The notes under the pieces: model-generated | The model's database searches: none | What the model saw: the letters and a program-made list of their open reading frames with translations, nothing else | What the model was told of the DNA's origin: nothing | From: Gp13-AA77 sp036521995 | GTDB taxonomy: Bacteria > Acidobacteriota > Terriglobia > UBA7540 | Assembly (NCBI GenBank): GCA_036521995.1 | Contig: DATDGR010000101.1 | Span: 1-11,719 of the forward strand | DNA length: 11,719 bases | Direction of reading: 5' to 3' | Made by a program: the position numbers and the translations under genes | In this document: in pieces, positions 1 to 6,185 of the stretch | How positions within the stretch are numbered: the stretch's first letter is position 1 | Layout: each line of letters starts with the position of its first letter

Positions 1-2
1 CG

Positions 3-44
3 CATTCGGCCCGGATCTGGAACTACTGGCTGGGCGGCACATAG
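3..44 (+). pseudogene. Possible remnant of a DUF574-type SAM methyltransferase gene
   Basis: Frame 3 of the left edge reads HSARIWNYWLGGT and then meets TAG at 42-44. SARIWNYWLGG matches from memory the conserved N-terminal motif of the S-adenosyl methyltransferase family PF04672 (DUF574), where it is followed by KDN/KHN and further motifs. Here nothing after the motif continues the family. If real, it is the start of a broken copy whose upstream part lies outside the window. The match is only 11 residues, so chance is possible. Confidence 0.3.
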
Positions 45-198
45 AAGAATCGGGTGGCTCGGGAATACCTTCTTGATGCCTGCGGGCGTCGGCGTTGATT
101 GCTCCAGAGGGGTACCGCTACAATTCAACCGCCGCGCGGCTCCCTTCCCTCAAGACGAGTCCACAGTTGGGTGGCCGCAGGTACCAACCCAATTCCCG

Positions 199-227
199 TT
201 GACATCATGGAAGTGCCGTAGTATGCT
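199..227 (+). promoter_or_regulatory. Sigma-70-type promoter, TTGACA-17-TATGCT
   Basis: A perfect -35 box TTGACA (199-204) is separated by 17 bp from TATGCT (222-227; 4 of 6 to consensus). Transcription would begin near 235 and run towards the insertion sequence. No convincing gene follows, so it would serve either the doubtful short frame at 274 or a non-coding transcript. Confidence 0.5.
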
Positions 228-273
228 ATAGCGTTACTAATCGTATTTTACAGACTTCTGCACGAGGTACCTC

Positions 274-492
274 ATGCCCTTACGCCGATCGCCCTGTCTC
301 ACCCCGGAATCCCTGGCCGCCCGGACGGTCAACGCTCTCCAGTCCACCTTACTGCGTACACCGCGGGGTCCTCAGACCTCCGATTCTCAGGCCAACAGCC
401 CCGAGCCCCCGGATCCCGCCCGACAGCCCCCAGAATCGCGGCTTCCACACCGGTTGGCCCGTGGGTTTTCCGAATTCGGGGTATTCAGTTGA
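274..492 (+). pseudogene. Doubtful short reading frame ending inside the insertion sequence
   Basis: A 72-codon frame starts at ATG 274, about 40 bp downstream of the promoter at 199-227. It runs through the insertion-sequence junction at 477/478 and stops inside the left inverted repeat. It is rich in Pro, Arg and Ser and has no recognised domain and no clear Shine-Dalgarno sequence. If the element is removed exactly (477 joined to 1497), the frame continues without a shift to the stop at 1578-1580, giving about 95 residues. It may be an interrupted small gene, or simply non-coding DNA that happens to be open. Confidence 0.2.
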
Positions 493-516
493 CTCCAGTA
501 ATTCTACAGGTTGTGG
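478..516 (+). repeat. Left terminal inverted repeat of the insertion sequence
   Basis: This 39-bp repeat begins GGGGTATTCAGTTGACTCC and matches the reverse complement of 1458-1496 at 34 of 39 positions, with the outer 23 bp identical. The transposase stop codon (504-506) and its last codons lie inside it. Confidence 0.9.
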
Positions 517-1448
517 TTCTGGGGTTTAGCCAGGGAGCCCCCGACCAATGCCTTATAGGGTACAGGTTCCACGGCTACCGCCTGCTGCAGCAAACGATAG
601 AACAGCTTCCCCCGCGAACGTGATCGGCGACGGTTGAAGCGGAACGTGAATTCGTCCAAGTAGTAGTCCAGATGCCTCGCACTGACCGCACCTTGATGAG
701 TGCCCAGCAGCCAACGCTTGAGCAAAGAGGCCACCCGATGCACCCTGGGCAAAAGTTCGGACGCCGTTGGACGGCTGCTTCTCAGCACCGTTACTTCGTG
801 CTGGTATCCTCGCGCCTCCAGCCCTGCGTACCCATCCCAACCGTCCGTATGAACCACACTGCCGGACTGGACCGCCTCGCGCATGAAGGCCTGCAGACTG
901 AGCGCCGAGGCGTCAGGAATTCGCCGCAGTCGGATGCGGCCGATCGCTTTCCCGTCTTCTTCGCAAGCCACAGCAATCAAAGCCTTAGTCTCCGTCCGTC
1001 GGCCGCGCTTTCCTTCCTCCAACCCACCGATGTAGGTCTCGTCCACTTCCACCCGGCCGTGGAGCCGATCACGGCCTGGGCGCACCATGGCCCGACGAAG
1101 CTTGTGCAGCCAAGTCCAGGCAGTGAAGTAGCCCCCCAGGCCCAGAATGCGTTGCAGCCCCAGAGCACTGGCTCCGTTCTTCTGCGCCGTTACCCACCAG
1201 ATGGCCCGGAACCACAGGGCGAGCGGTTTGCGCGTGTCCTGAAAAATTGTTCCGGCCGTCAGCGATGCTTGATACTGGCATCCGGAGCAGACCAGAAGAT
1301 TGCGTCGAGTCGTCCAAGCCGACGTTCCCCGGCAACGTGGACACACAAAACCCTCTGGCCAACGGAGCTGCACCAAGTACTCTCGACATGCCTGCTCGGT
1401 TCCGAATCTGGCTTCCAATTCGCCCAAGGTAGCCGGGTAGTCCTCCAC
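504..1448 (-). CDS. IS1595-family transposase (ISXO2-like, DDE superfamily)
   Basis: This 314-residue transposase catalyses cut-and-paste or copy-type movement of the surrounding element. An N-terminal zinc ribbon shows CPRC at 36-39 and CSGC at 54-57, expected to bind DNA. The ISXO2-like catalytic domain follows, with VEVDETYIGG (D136) and HTDGW (D202). The YLDEF-FRFNRR block (E266) probably supplies the third metal-binding position; families in this group vary there, so that residue is less sure. The start is GTG at 1448, just inside the right inverted repeat, because an in-frame TAG lies directly upstream. No Shine-Dalgarno sequence is evident, as is common for transposases. The frame is complete without internal stops or shifts, so the protein is probably functional. 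The minus-strand promoter at 1713-1741 reads towards it from outside and could drive it. Confidence 0.95.
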   Translation of the reverse strand: MEDYPATLGELEARFGTEQACREYLVQLRWPEGFVCPRCRGTSAWTTRRNLLVCSGCQYQASLTAGTIFQDTRKPLALWFRAIWWVTAQKNGASALGLQRILGLGGYFTAWTWLHKLRRAMVRPGRDRLHGRVEVDETYIGGLEEGKRGRRTETKALIAVACEEDGKAIGRIRLRRIPDASALSLQAFMREAVQSGSVVHTDGWDGYAGLEARGYQHEVTVLRSSRPTASELLPRVHRVASLLKRWLLGTHQGAVSARHLDYYLDEFTFRFNRRRSRSRGKLFYRLLQQAVAVEPVPYKALVGGSLAKPQNHNL

Positions 1449-1457
1449 GGTCGACTA

Positions 1458-1496
1458 CCACAACATATTGAACTACTGGAGTCAACTGAATACCCC
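1458..1496 (-). repeat. Right terminal inverted repeat of the insertion sequence
   Basis: On the minus strand it begins GGGGTATTCAGTTGACTCC and pairs with 478-516, with 5 mismatches in 39 bp, all in the inner part. The transposase start codon lies 10 bp inside it. Confidence 0.9.
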
Positions 1497-1712
1497 TATT
1501 CTCCAATTCCAAAAATAGAAGTGGCTTGTTTTCTGCAAGATGCTGGGTTCGTTCGCACAAATTTGATGTGTGAGATTTGACCCATCCAGCTTTGTGCCCG
1601 AGCGGCGAGCGATTTCGCGAGGGAGACATGCCCCTCCGACATCGAGCGGAACAGAGATTCGGGGACTCCCGCACTCCCAAGAGTCAAGCTGGCAGAGTTA
1701 GTCATAAAGATA
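1497..1712 (-). other. Transcribed flank right of the insertion sequence, no sure gene
   Basis: This segment lies between the promoter at 1713-1741 and the insertion sequence and would be transcribed leftward. A minus-strand frame is open from ATG 1702 to a TAG made at the junction (1496-1498), about 68 codons. No domain or Shine-Dalgarno sequence supports it. It may be a small gene or non-coding RNA cut by the element. Confidence 0.35.
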
Positions 1713-1741
1713 AGTGTATCATGGGTAAAACCTGCTGTCAA
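1713..1741 (-). promoter_or_regulatory. Sigma-70-type promoter, TTGACA-17-TACACT with extended -10
   Basis: On the minus strand a perfect TTGACA (1741-1736) is followed after 17 bp by TACACT (1718-1713), preceded by TGA, which gives a TGn extended -10. It sits just downstream of the metallophosphoesterase gene and fires leftward, through 1706-1497 into the insertion sequence and its transposase. Confidence 0.6.
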
Positions 1742-1744
1742 GGG

Positions 1745-1773
1745 GCCGGCTCAACCCGGCGCCTTCCAGCGCC
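1745..1773 (-). terminator. GC-rich hairpins after the metallophosphoesterase gene
   Basis: Two overlapping stems follow the stop codon at 1776-1778: GGCGC/GCGCC (arms 1758-1762 and 1769-1773) and GCCGG/CCGGC (arms 1745-1749 and 1756-1760). They share bases and cannot both form. No T-run follows, so this is a weak terminator at best. It separates the gene from the promoter at 1713-1741. Confidence 0.3.
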
Positions 1774-1775
1774 GT

Positions 1776-3020
1776 CTAACTGTGCCAGGCGACGCCTCCA
1801 TTCTCGTCGTAGAAGACTTCCTGTAGATTCGGACCGTCAAGGTAGATGACCGCAAATCCGTTGAGCACGCGCTGAGGTATGTCGGGGTCATTAGCCGGGC
1901 GCTTTTCATACCACAACACGTTCTTGCTGTTCGCGAGTTGTGAGCTTTGACCCCAGGGCAGCGCCCCGTGACCGTTGCAGCGGCAAAGCACGTTGTTCGC
2001 GGGACTCTGGGGCGCATAGACCGCCCCGGCGTGCGCGTGACCCCAATACCAATAGGCCGGACCCGATTCCGACGGGAACGCGCTCATCACCTGCCACCAC
2101 AGATTGTTGGGTGTCAAACCGTCCAAAGAGAGAGCGTTATGGTGAGTCAGCACGATCACCTTCTTGTTCTTCGCCACCTGGGCTCGCAGGAAATCCAGTT
2201 GAACCTGCGGCCCGCTGGCGGGGAAAAGCGATCCGTCCTCGTAGAGCCCTTCTTCGTTGGAGTAATAAGCGGAGTCGAGCCCCACGATCACCCAGTTCGC
2301 ATTCTCGAGCGCGAAGAAACTGCACTGCTGCTGCAATTTGAAAAGCGGGCTGCCCAAGGCCTGCTGAAAATAGGCGTCCGCGCCGGGATACATCTCATGA
2401 TTGGAGTTTAGGGTCAGCGCGCCGAGAGGGCCTGCGGGCCAGAGGTTGACGAGAAGGTGCGATTCCTGGTCGGCGGTCCCGGCGTAGTAGACGTCACCCA
2501 TATGAATGGTCAAGTTCGGCTGCAGAAATGCCAGGTGGGTCCGGACGTCGGTCGCCGGCGCCGGGTTGGCCGCCGTTCTCCAATCGCCGGTTCCCCAGTC
2601 GCCCGCCATCCCGATCTGTAGCGCATCGGGTATCGGGATCGTGGGTGGTACGTTGTTGAAGGCGTGCTTGCCCAGGATCATGTGTTCCAGCCAGACGGCG
2701 GTGGCCTCGGCCCAGCCCGGATCGAGTTGTTGATACTTTCCGGTTCCCCAGATGACACCGTCCGGACCGACAGTGATCACCGCACCAGCCTCGAGGCTGC
2801 TCACCACGCCGTCTTGATCGTTGGTCAGCGCGCTGTGAGCCAGCAGGGCCTGATGCCCGATGGCGGGGTCAGGCGGCGCCACCCGGCCTTGACTGGCGGC
2901 CAAGGCCTGCTGATTGGCTTTGGCGATCAGCGGCGCGATACGGCTCTGTTGTTCCGGTGAGACCTTTGCCCAGGCCTGCTTGATGCGGCTTGAGATCACG
3001 GGATCGATGCTGATCTTCAT
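1776..3020 (-). CDS. Calcineurin-like metallophosphoesterase (purple acid phosphatase-like)
   Basis: The 414-residue protein should hydrolyse a phosphate ester with a two-metal centre; its substrate is unknown. The metal-binding motifs appear in order: GDWG (140-143), HMGDVYYAG (D176), NSNHE (205-209, where relatives have GNHE), LTHH (291-294) and GHAH (327-330). About 135 N-terminal residues of unknown role precede the catalytic domain and a short strand-rich tail follows it. I see no signal peptide or membrane helix, so it is probably cytoplasmic. The frame stays open upstream to 3176, but ATG 3020 is preferred because GGAAGGGA lies 7-14 bases before it, and because the promoter at 3087-3115 would start transcription near 3080, leaving a leader of about 60 nt. 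The gene stands alone and diverges from the sulfoquinovose synthase-like gene. The superfamily is clear; the exact family is not. Confidence 0.88.
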   Translation of the reverse strand: MKISIDPVISSRIKQAWAKVSPEQQSRIAPLIAKANQQALAASQGRVAPPDPAIGHQALLAHSALTNDQDGVVSSLEAGAVITVGPDGVIWGTGKYQQLDPGWAEATAVWLEHMILGKHAFNNVPPTIPIPDALQIGMAGDWGTGDWRTAANPAPATDVRTHLAFLQPNLTIHMGDVYYAGTADQESHLLVNLWPAGPLGALTLNSNHEMYPGADAYFQQALGSPLFKLQQQCSFFALENANWVIVGLDSAYYSNEEGLYEDGSLFPASGPQVQLDFLRAQVAKNKKVIVLTHHNALSLDGLTPNNLWWQVMSAFPSESGPAYWYWGHAHAGAVYAPQSPANNVLCRCNGHGALPWGQSSQLANSKNVLWYEKRPANDPDIPQRVLNGFAVIYLDGPNLQEVFYDENGGVAWHS

Positions 3021-3086
3021 GTTCGCGTCCCTTCCTTCGGCGCGCTTCGCGAGTACGGGCTTGGCGGCCGAAGCCTCCGTCCGGGC

Positions 3087-3115
3087 ATTGTACAGCGAAA
3101 TGGGCCCTGTACCAA
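3087..3115 (-). promoter_or_regulatory. Promoter of the metallophosphoesterase gene with an internal dyad
   Basis: On the minus strand TTGGTA (3115-3110) is followed after 17 bp by TACAAT (3092-3087), both close to consensus. A perfect 6-bp inverted repeat, GTACAG (3090-3095) and CTGTAC (3107-3112) with 11 bp between, runs from the -10 to the -35 box. Its position would suit a repressor operator. Confidence 0.6.
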
Positions 3116-3223
3116 GGGATCGCGAGTGCGCGAGGCGCCGTAGGGAATGATAGAGTGGATGAAGCGTCCTCACCATGCCATTTCAGGGGGCGCGCGATCC
3201 AGCGGTTGGCGGGGAACCAAGCG

Positions 3224-4414
3224 ATGAGGATTCTGATTCTGGGTGGTGACGGGTATCTGGGCTGGCCGACGGCGATGTATCTTTCGGCTCGCGGTCACGA
3301 CGTGGGCGTGGTCGATAATTTCGCCAAGCGGCGCTGGGAGGTGGAGCTGAACGTCGAGCCGCTCATCCCGATCCACACCCTGCATGACCGCGTCGCCGCC
3401 TGGCTCAAGGTCACGGGCCGGCGGGTGGAGCTCTTCGTCGGCGACCTGCGCAATTACGGCGCGGTGCGCGAGGCGGTGGACAGCTTCCGGCCCGAGGCAG
3501 TGGTCCACTACGGGGAGCAGCCTTCAGCGCCCTACTCGATGATGGACCACAATCGCGCCGTCTTCAGCCAGACCAACAACATCGTGGGCACGCTGAACCT
3601 TCTCTGGGTGCTGCGCGAGACGGCGCCCGACTGCCACCTGGTGAAGCTCGGCACCATGGGCGAGTACGGCACGCCCAACATCGACATCGAGGAAGGCTTC
3701 ATCGAGATCGAGCACAAGGGCCGCCGCGATGTGCTGCCTTTCCCCAAGCAACCGGGCTCGTTCTACCACCTGTCCAAGGTTCACGACAGCCACAATATTC
3801 TATTCGCTTGCCGGGTGTGGAAACTACGCTCCACCGATCTTAACCAGGGCGTGGTTTACGGGATTGAAACTGATGAGACCCGGCTCGATCCGCGCCTGGC
3901 TACAAGTTTCCACTACGACGAGGTGTTTGGCACCGCGCTCAACCGGTTCTGCGTGCAGGCGGTGGCGGGGATTCCACTGACCGTTTACGGGCGCGGAGGC
4001 CAGACGCGCGGCTTCCTCAACCTCCGGGACACCCTGCGTTGTGTCGAGCTTTCCATCCTCAATCCGCCCCTGGCCGGCGAGTTCCGGGTGTTCAACCAGT
4101 TCACCGAGACCTTCACTGTGTTGGAGCTGGCCGAATTGGTGCAGAACCAGGCAGCGAGGCTGGGAATGGAGGCTCGAGTGGCGCACCTGGAGAACCCGCG
4201 TCTGGAAGCGGAGGCGCACTACTATAACCCGCGGCACCAAAAGCTGCTCGACCTCGGCCTCGAGCCTCACCTGCTGTCCGACGTCCTGATCGATAGCATG
4301 CTGGCCCGCATCCGCGAGCACGCCGGGCGCGTCAAGCCGAACATTATCCAGCCGCGCGTGCGCTGGGCCGCACCGGGCTCTGAGCGGCAGGTTGGAGCCG
4401 CGGCGAGAGACTAG
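3224..4414 (+). CDS. sqdB: UDP-sulfoquinovose synthase-like NAD-dependent epimerase (SQD1/SqdB family)
   Basis: This 396-residue extended short-chain dehydrogenase probably converts UDP-glucose plus sulfite to UDP-sulfoquinovose, the head-group donor of sulfolipid, in the cytoplasm. The NAD-binding glycine motif GGDGYLG is at residues 7-13. Signature blocks of the SQD1 family follow: VVHYGEQPSAPYSM (93-106), KLGTMGEYGTPNIDIEEG (141-158) and PKQPGSFYHLSK (174-185). They contain the expected catalytic Thr144, Tyr181 and Lys185. The length matches the mature plant enzyme. ATG 3224 is chosen because it begins directly with the Rossmann strand and has GGGGA about 9 bp upstream; the frame is open back to 3155 but that extension is unlike the family. 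No sulfolipid glycosyltransferase (SqdX/SQD2) is nearby, so the sugar may serve another glycan. A membrane exporter gene follows after 11 bp. Confidence 0.9.
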   Translation: MRILILGGDGYLGWPTAMYLSARGHDVGVVDNFAKRRWEVELNVEPLIPIHTLHDRVAAWLKVTGRRVELFVGDLRNYGAVREAVDSFRPEAVVHYGEQPSAPYSMMDHNRAVFSQTNNIVGTLNLLWVLRETAPDCHLVKLGTMGEYGTPNIDIEEGFIEIEHKGRRDVLPFPKQPGSFYHLSKVHDSHNILFACRVWKLRSTDLNQGVVYGIETDETRLDPRLATSFHYDEVFGTALNRFCVQAVAGIPLTVYGRGGQTRGFLNLRDTLRCVELSILNPPLAGEFRVFNQFTETFTVLELAELVQNQAARLGMEARVAHLENPRLEAEAHYYNPRHQKLLDLGLEPHLLSDVLIDSMLARIREHAGRVKPNIIQPRVRWAAPGSERQVGAAARD

Positions 4415-4425
4415 TCTCAGAGGTT

Positions 4426-5040
4426 ATGGACCTTCTGCTGCTCGGAGCGGGAATGGGGATTGTGGGTGGCCTGATTCCGAGCCCGTTGCACCTGATTGCG
4501 CTCAGCCAGGTGGCGCTGGGGCGCTGGGCGCGCGGCATCGCCATTCTGATCCTGCCGCCGGTCGCCGTCGATGGCGCCCTGCTGGCGGTTACCTTTTTCT
4601 TCTATCGCTTCATCCCGCACGGCATCGCCCATGACGTGTCCTACGTAGGTGGGGTCACGCTGATTGGCTTCGCCGGCTACGCGCTGCTCTCGCTGCGCGG
4701 AAAGAGCCAGGCGGAGCTATCGGAGTCCTCCTCTCTTACTTACGCCAGCGTATCGGCGGCTTCCCTGGCGGAGCTGGCGGCGCCCGGCACCTGGATCTAC
4801 TGGATGACCGTGGCCGGGCCCATCCTGGCCGAGGGCCGGGTGAGCGGTTACGGGCGCGTGGTCCCGTTCTTCGCCGGCGGCCTTTTCGGCTACTACGGTG
4901 CAGCCGTAGTTAGCGTCTGGCTGCTGGCCTGGGGCGCGCGCCTCCACCGCCAGTTTCGCCGCTACCTTTTTCTGACGGCCAACACTCTTCTGCTGATCCT
5001 GGGAATCTCTTACTTAGTTCGCGCCTTTTCCAGCAGGTAA
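4426..5040 (+). CDS. LysE/RhtB-type membrane exporter
   Basis: This 204-residue inner-membrane protein has about six hydrophobic segments (roughly 4-27, 37-60, 70-90, 112-133, 145-170, 180-200). The N-terminal GMGIVGGLIPSPLHLIALSQ resembles the G-x3-G-x2-PGP block of LysE/RhtB exporters, with S-P-L instead of G-P. The family's NPK segment is replaced by APGTWIYWMTVAGP (119-132). Relatives export amino acids or other small metabolites; the substrate here cannot be read from the sequence. ATG 4426 lies 11 bp after the stop of the sulfoquinovose synthase-like gene, with AGAGG as a Shine-Dalgarno sequence, so the two are very probably co-transcribed. That raises the possibility of a substrate linked to sulfur or sugar metabolism, but this is only inference. 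Confidence 0.8.
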   Translation: MDLLLLGAGMGIVGGLIPSPLHLIALSQVALGRWARGIAILILPPVAVDGALLAVTFFFYRFIPHGIAHDVSYVGGVTLIGFAGYALLSLRGKSQAELSESSSLTYASVSAASLAELAAPGTWIYWMTVAGPILAEGRVSGYGRVVPFFAGGLFGYYGAAVVSVWLLAWGARLHRQFRRYLFLTANTLLLILGISYLVRAFSSR

Positions 5041-5045
5041 CGAGA

Positions 5046-5064
5046 CCGACCCTCCTGTGGTCGG
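5046..5064 (+). terminator. Weak hairpin after the exporter gene
   Basis: CCGACC (5046-5051) and GGTCGG (5059-5064) form a 6-bp stem with a 7-base loop, 5 bp after the stop codon. No T-run follows. It may end the operon weakly or protect the 3' end of the mRNA. Confidence 0.3.
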
Positions 5065-5101
5065 GGAGCACCGCGCCTATGGTCTATCTCTCCTCCCCTG
5101 A

Positions 5102-5118
5102 ACTTTGTGCGACAAAGT
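5102..5118. promoter_or_regulatory. Operator-like perfect dyad, copy 1
   Basis: ACTTTGT (5102-5108) and ACAAAGT (5112-5118) are perfect inverted arms separated by GCG. The site ends 2 bp before the -35 box of the promoter at 5121-5149. A near copy (14 of 17 bases, 16 of 19 when two upstream bases are counted) lies at 6186-6202, over the start of the third gene of the same operon. The winged-helix protein encoded between the two sites is the natural candidate to bind them. Confidence 0.6.
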
Positions 5119-5120
5119 AC

Positions 5121-5149
5121 TTGACAAGGTCCTAGCCTTGATCTATCAT
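5121..5149 (+). promoter_or_regulatory. Strong sigma-70-type promoter, TTGACA-17-TATCAT
   Basis: A perfect TTGACA (5121-5126) is followed after exactly 17 bp by TATCAT (5144-5149; 5 of 6). The expected transcript start, about 5156-5158, coincides with the ATG at 5158, pointing to a leaderless or nearly leaderless mRNA. Confidence 0.75.
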
Positions 5150-5157
5150 CTTCCGTC

Positions 5158-5772
5158 ATGGGTCAGTTGCACCGCTTTCGGTCTCGCCCCGCAACGGCAC
5201 CCGGTATCCACGAGCACGCTCTCGAGAACTTGCGCTTCATCCGTGAAACTATGGAGCGCTCCGGAGCGTTCACCGCCGTGCCGGGCTGGGGCGGGGTGGC
5301 GATGGGTATAACCGCTCTGGGAGCAGCGGCACTGGCGCAGGTGGCGACCACGCCGGCCGCATGGATCGGTGTCTGGTCGGGAGCCGCGGTCATGGCGGTG
5401 GGTATCGGCATTCTGGGCATCCGCCGCAAGATTCGCTCGGCGCAGGCCCCAACGCCGTCGGGTCCAGTGCAGAAATTCGTCACCAGCCTGGCGCCGCCCA
5501 TGCTGGCCGGCGCCTTGCTCACGGTGGTCCTGTTCCGGGCCGGCTTGGTTCGCGTGCTGCCCGGACTCTGGCTCATGCTTTACGGCGCGGGCGTAATCAC
5601 GGGCGGCGCATTTTCGGTGCGCATCGTTCCGGTAATGGGCATCTGCCTGATGGCCTGTGGAGCGGCCGCGCTCTTTGCGCAACCTTCCTGGGGCGACGCC
5701 TTCATGGCGCTCGGGTTCGGCGGTCTTCAGATTGCATTCGGCATCGTCATTGCGAGGAGGTACGGTGGCTAG
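5158..5772 (+). CDS. Six-helix membrane protein of a regulator-linked operon
   Basis: This 204-residue protein has a short cytoplasmic N-terminal part (HALENLRFIRETMERSGAF, 20-38) followed by VPGWGGVAMGI and about six membrane segments (roughly 42-62, 66-88, 108-126, 133-152, 156-174, 180-199). I know similar proteins, recalled only from general familiarity, as uncharacterised acidobacterial membrane proteins encoded beside winged-helix regulators; no biochemical role is known to me. No Shine-Dalgarno sequence precedes ATG 5158, but the promoter at 5121-5149 places the transcript start on this codon, so the start is accepted as leaderless. A later ATG (5251) would cut off the conserved-looking N-terminal segment. 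The 3' end overlaps the regulator gene by 8 bp. The operator-like dyad just upstream suggests control by that regulator; a sensor or partner role for the membrane protein is a guess. Confidence 0.8.
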   Translation: MGQLHRFRSRPATAPGIHEHALENLRFIRETMERSGAFTAVPGWGGVAMGITALGAAALAQVATTPAAWIGVWSGAAVMAVGIGILGIRRKIRSAQAPTPSGPVQKFVTSLAPPMLAGALLTVVLFRAGLVRVLPGLWLMLYGAGVITGGAFSVRIVPVMGICLMACGAAALFAQPSWGDAFMALGFGGLQIAFGIVIARRYGG

Positions 5773-6169
5773 ACAAAACGCTGCGGTCCAGAGGCGCGAA
5801 GCGGAACCGGCGGTGGGTTCAGCGGCCCAGCCGCGGCCGCTGCGCGGTCCTGCCGGGAGCTCGCCCGAGAGGCGAACCCTGGCGCTCGATCGCCTGATTC
5901 ACGAGCGCATGCGGCTCGGGATCGTGAGCGCGCTGGCGGTGAACGAATCGCTCAGCTTCAATGACCTCAAGAAGCTGCTTCAGACAACCGATGGCAATTT
6001 GAGCGTCCACGCGCGGAAGCTGGAGGAGGCGGGCTACGTGACCTGCACCAAGTTCTTCGACAAGCGCGTCCCCAAGACCGAATACCGGCTGACGGGTAGC
6101 GGGCGCAAAGCGCTCGAGCGTTATCTCAACCACATGGAGGCCCTGATTCGCGCCACGCGCGAAAGGTAA
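5765..6169 (+). CDS. Winged-helix transcriptional regulator (PF13601-like, MarR/PadR-type fold)
   Basis: This 134-residue cytoplasmic DNA-binding protein has a basic, probably disordered N-terminal region (1-40). One winged helix-turn-helix domain follows (about 42-125), with LIHERMRLGIVSAL, FNDLKKLLQTTDGNLSVHAR as helix-turn-helix, and the wing KFFDKRVPKTEYRLT. I see no ligand-binding domain. GTG 5765 is chosen because a perfect AGGAGG (5755-5760) lies 4 bp before it; the frame is open further upstream only inside the preceding gene. It overlaps the membrane protein gene by 8 bp, implying translational coupling. The cis-prenyltransferase start follows 21 bp after its stop. The two dyads at 5102-5118 and 6186-6202 flank this gene and are its likely binding sites, so it may autoregulate; the sign of regulation cannot be told from the sequence. 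Confidence 0.88.
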   Translation: MARQNAAVQRREAEPAVGSAAQPRPLRGPAGSSPERRTLALDRLIHERMRLGIVSALAVNESLSFNDLKKLLQTTDGNLSVHARKLEEAGYVTCTKFFDKRVPKTEYRLTGSGRKALERYLNHMEALIRATRER

Positions 6170-6185
6170 AAAAATTTGACAGGGA

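Larger units (their letters stand above)
1..477. other. Gene-poor stretch left of the insertion sequence
   Basis: Apart from the methyltransferase-like motif at the left edge, a promoter-like sequence at 199-227 and a doubtful short reading frame from 274, I see no gene, RNA gene or repeat array here. Short open frames exist on both strands but none has a recognisable domain, and the composition does not favour one frame. This stretch and 1497-1775 may be two halves of one locus split by the insertion sequence. Confidence 0.5.
478..1496 (-). mobile_element. Complete IS1595-family insertion sequence (ISXO2-like)
   Basis: The 1019-bp element is bounded by 39-bp imperfect inverted repeats. It contains a single transposase gene filling nearly all of it, with both gene ends close to or inside the repeats, and no passenger gene. 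Size and transposase type fit the compact members of the IS1595 family. That family normally makes an 8-bp target duplication, but the adjacent octamers (470-477 and 1497-1504) differ. Only ATTC is common to both sides (474-477 and 1498-1501), shifted by one base at the right. The element looks intact, so it may be mobile. Confidence 0.9.

Noticed and set aside
672..1580. A 302-codon open frame on the plus strand across the insertion sequence
   Set aside because: It is antisense to the clear transposase gene, has no domain, and exists because of the GC-rich codons opposite. Only its last 27 codons, outside the element, are discussed.
3155..3223. N-terminal extension of the sulfoquinovose synthase-like protein from ATG 3155
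   Set aside because: The extra 23 residues are unlike the family, which begins at the Rossmann strand, and the ATG at 3224 has a suitable GGGGA upstream.
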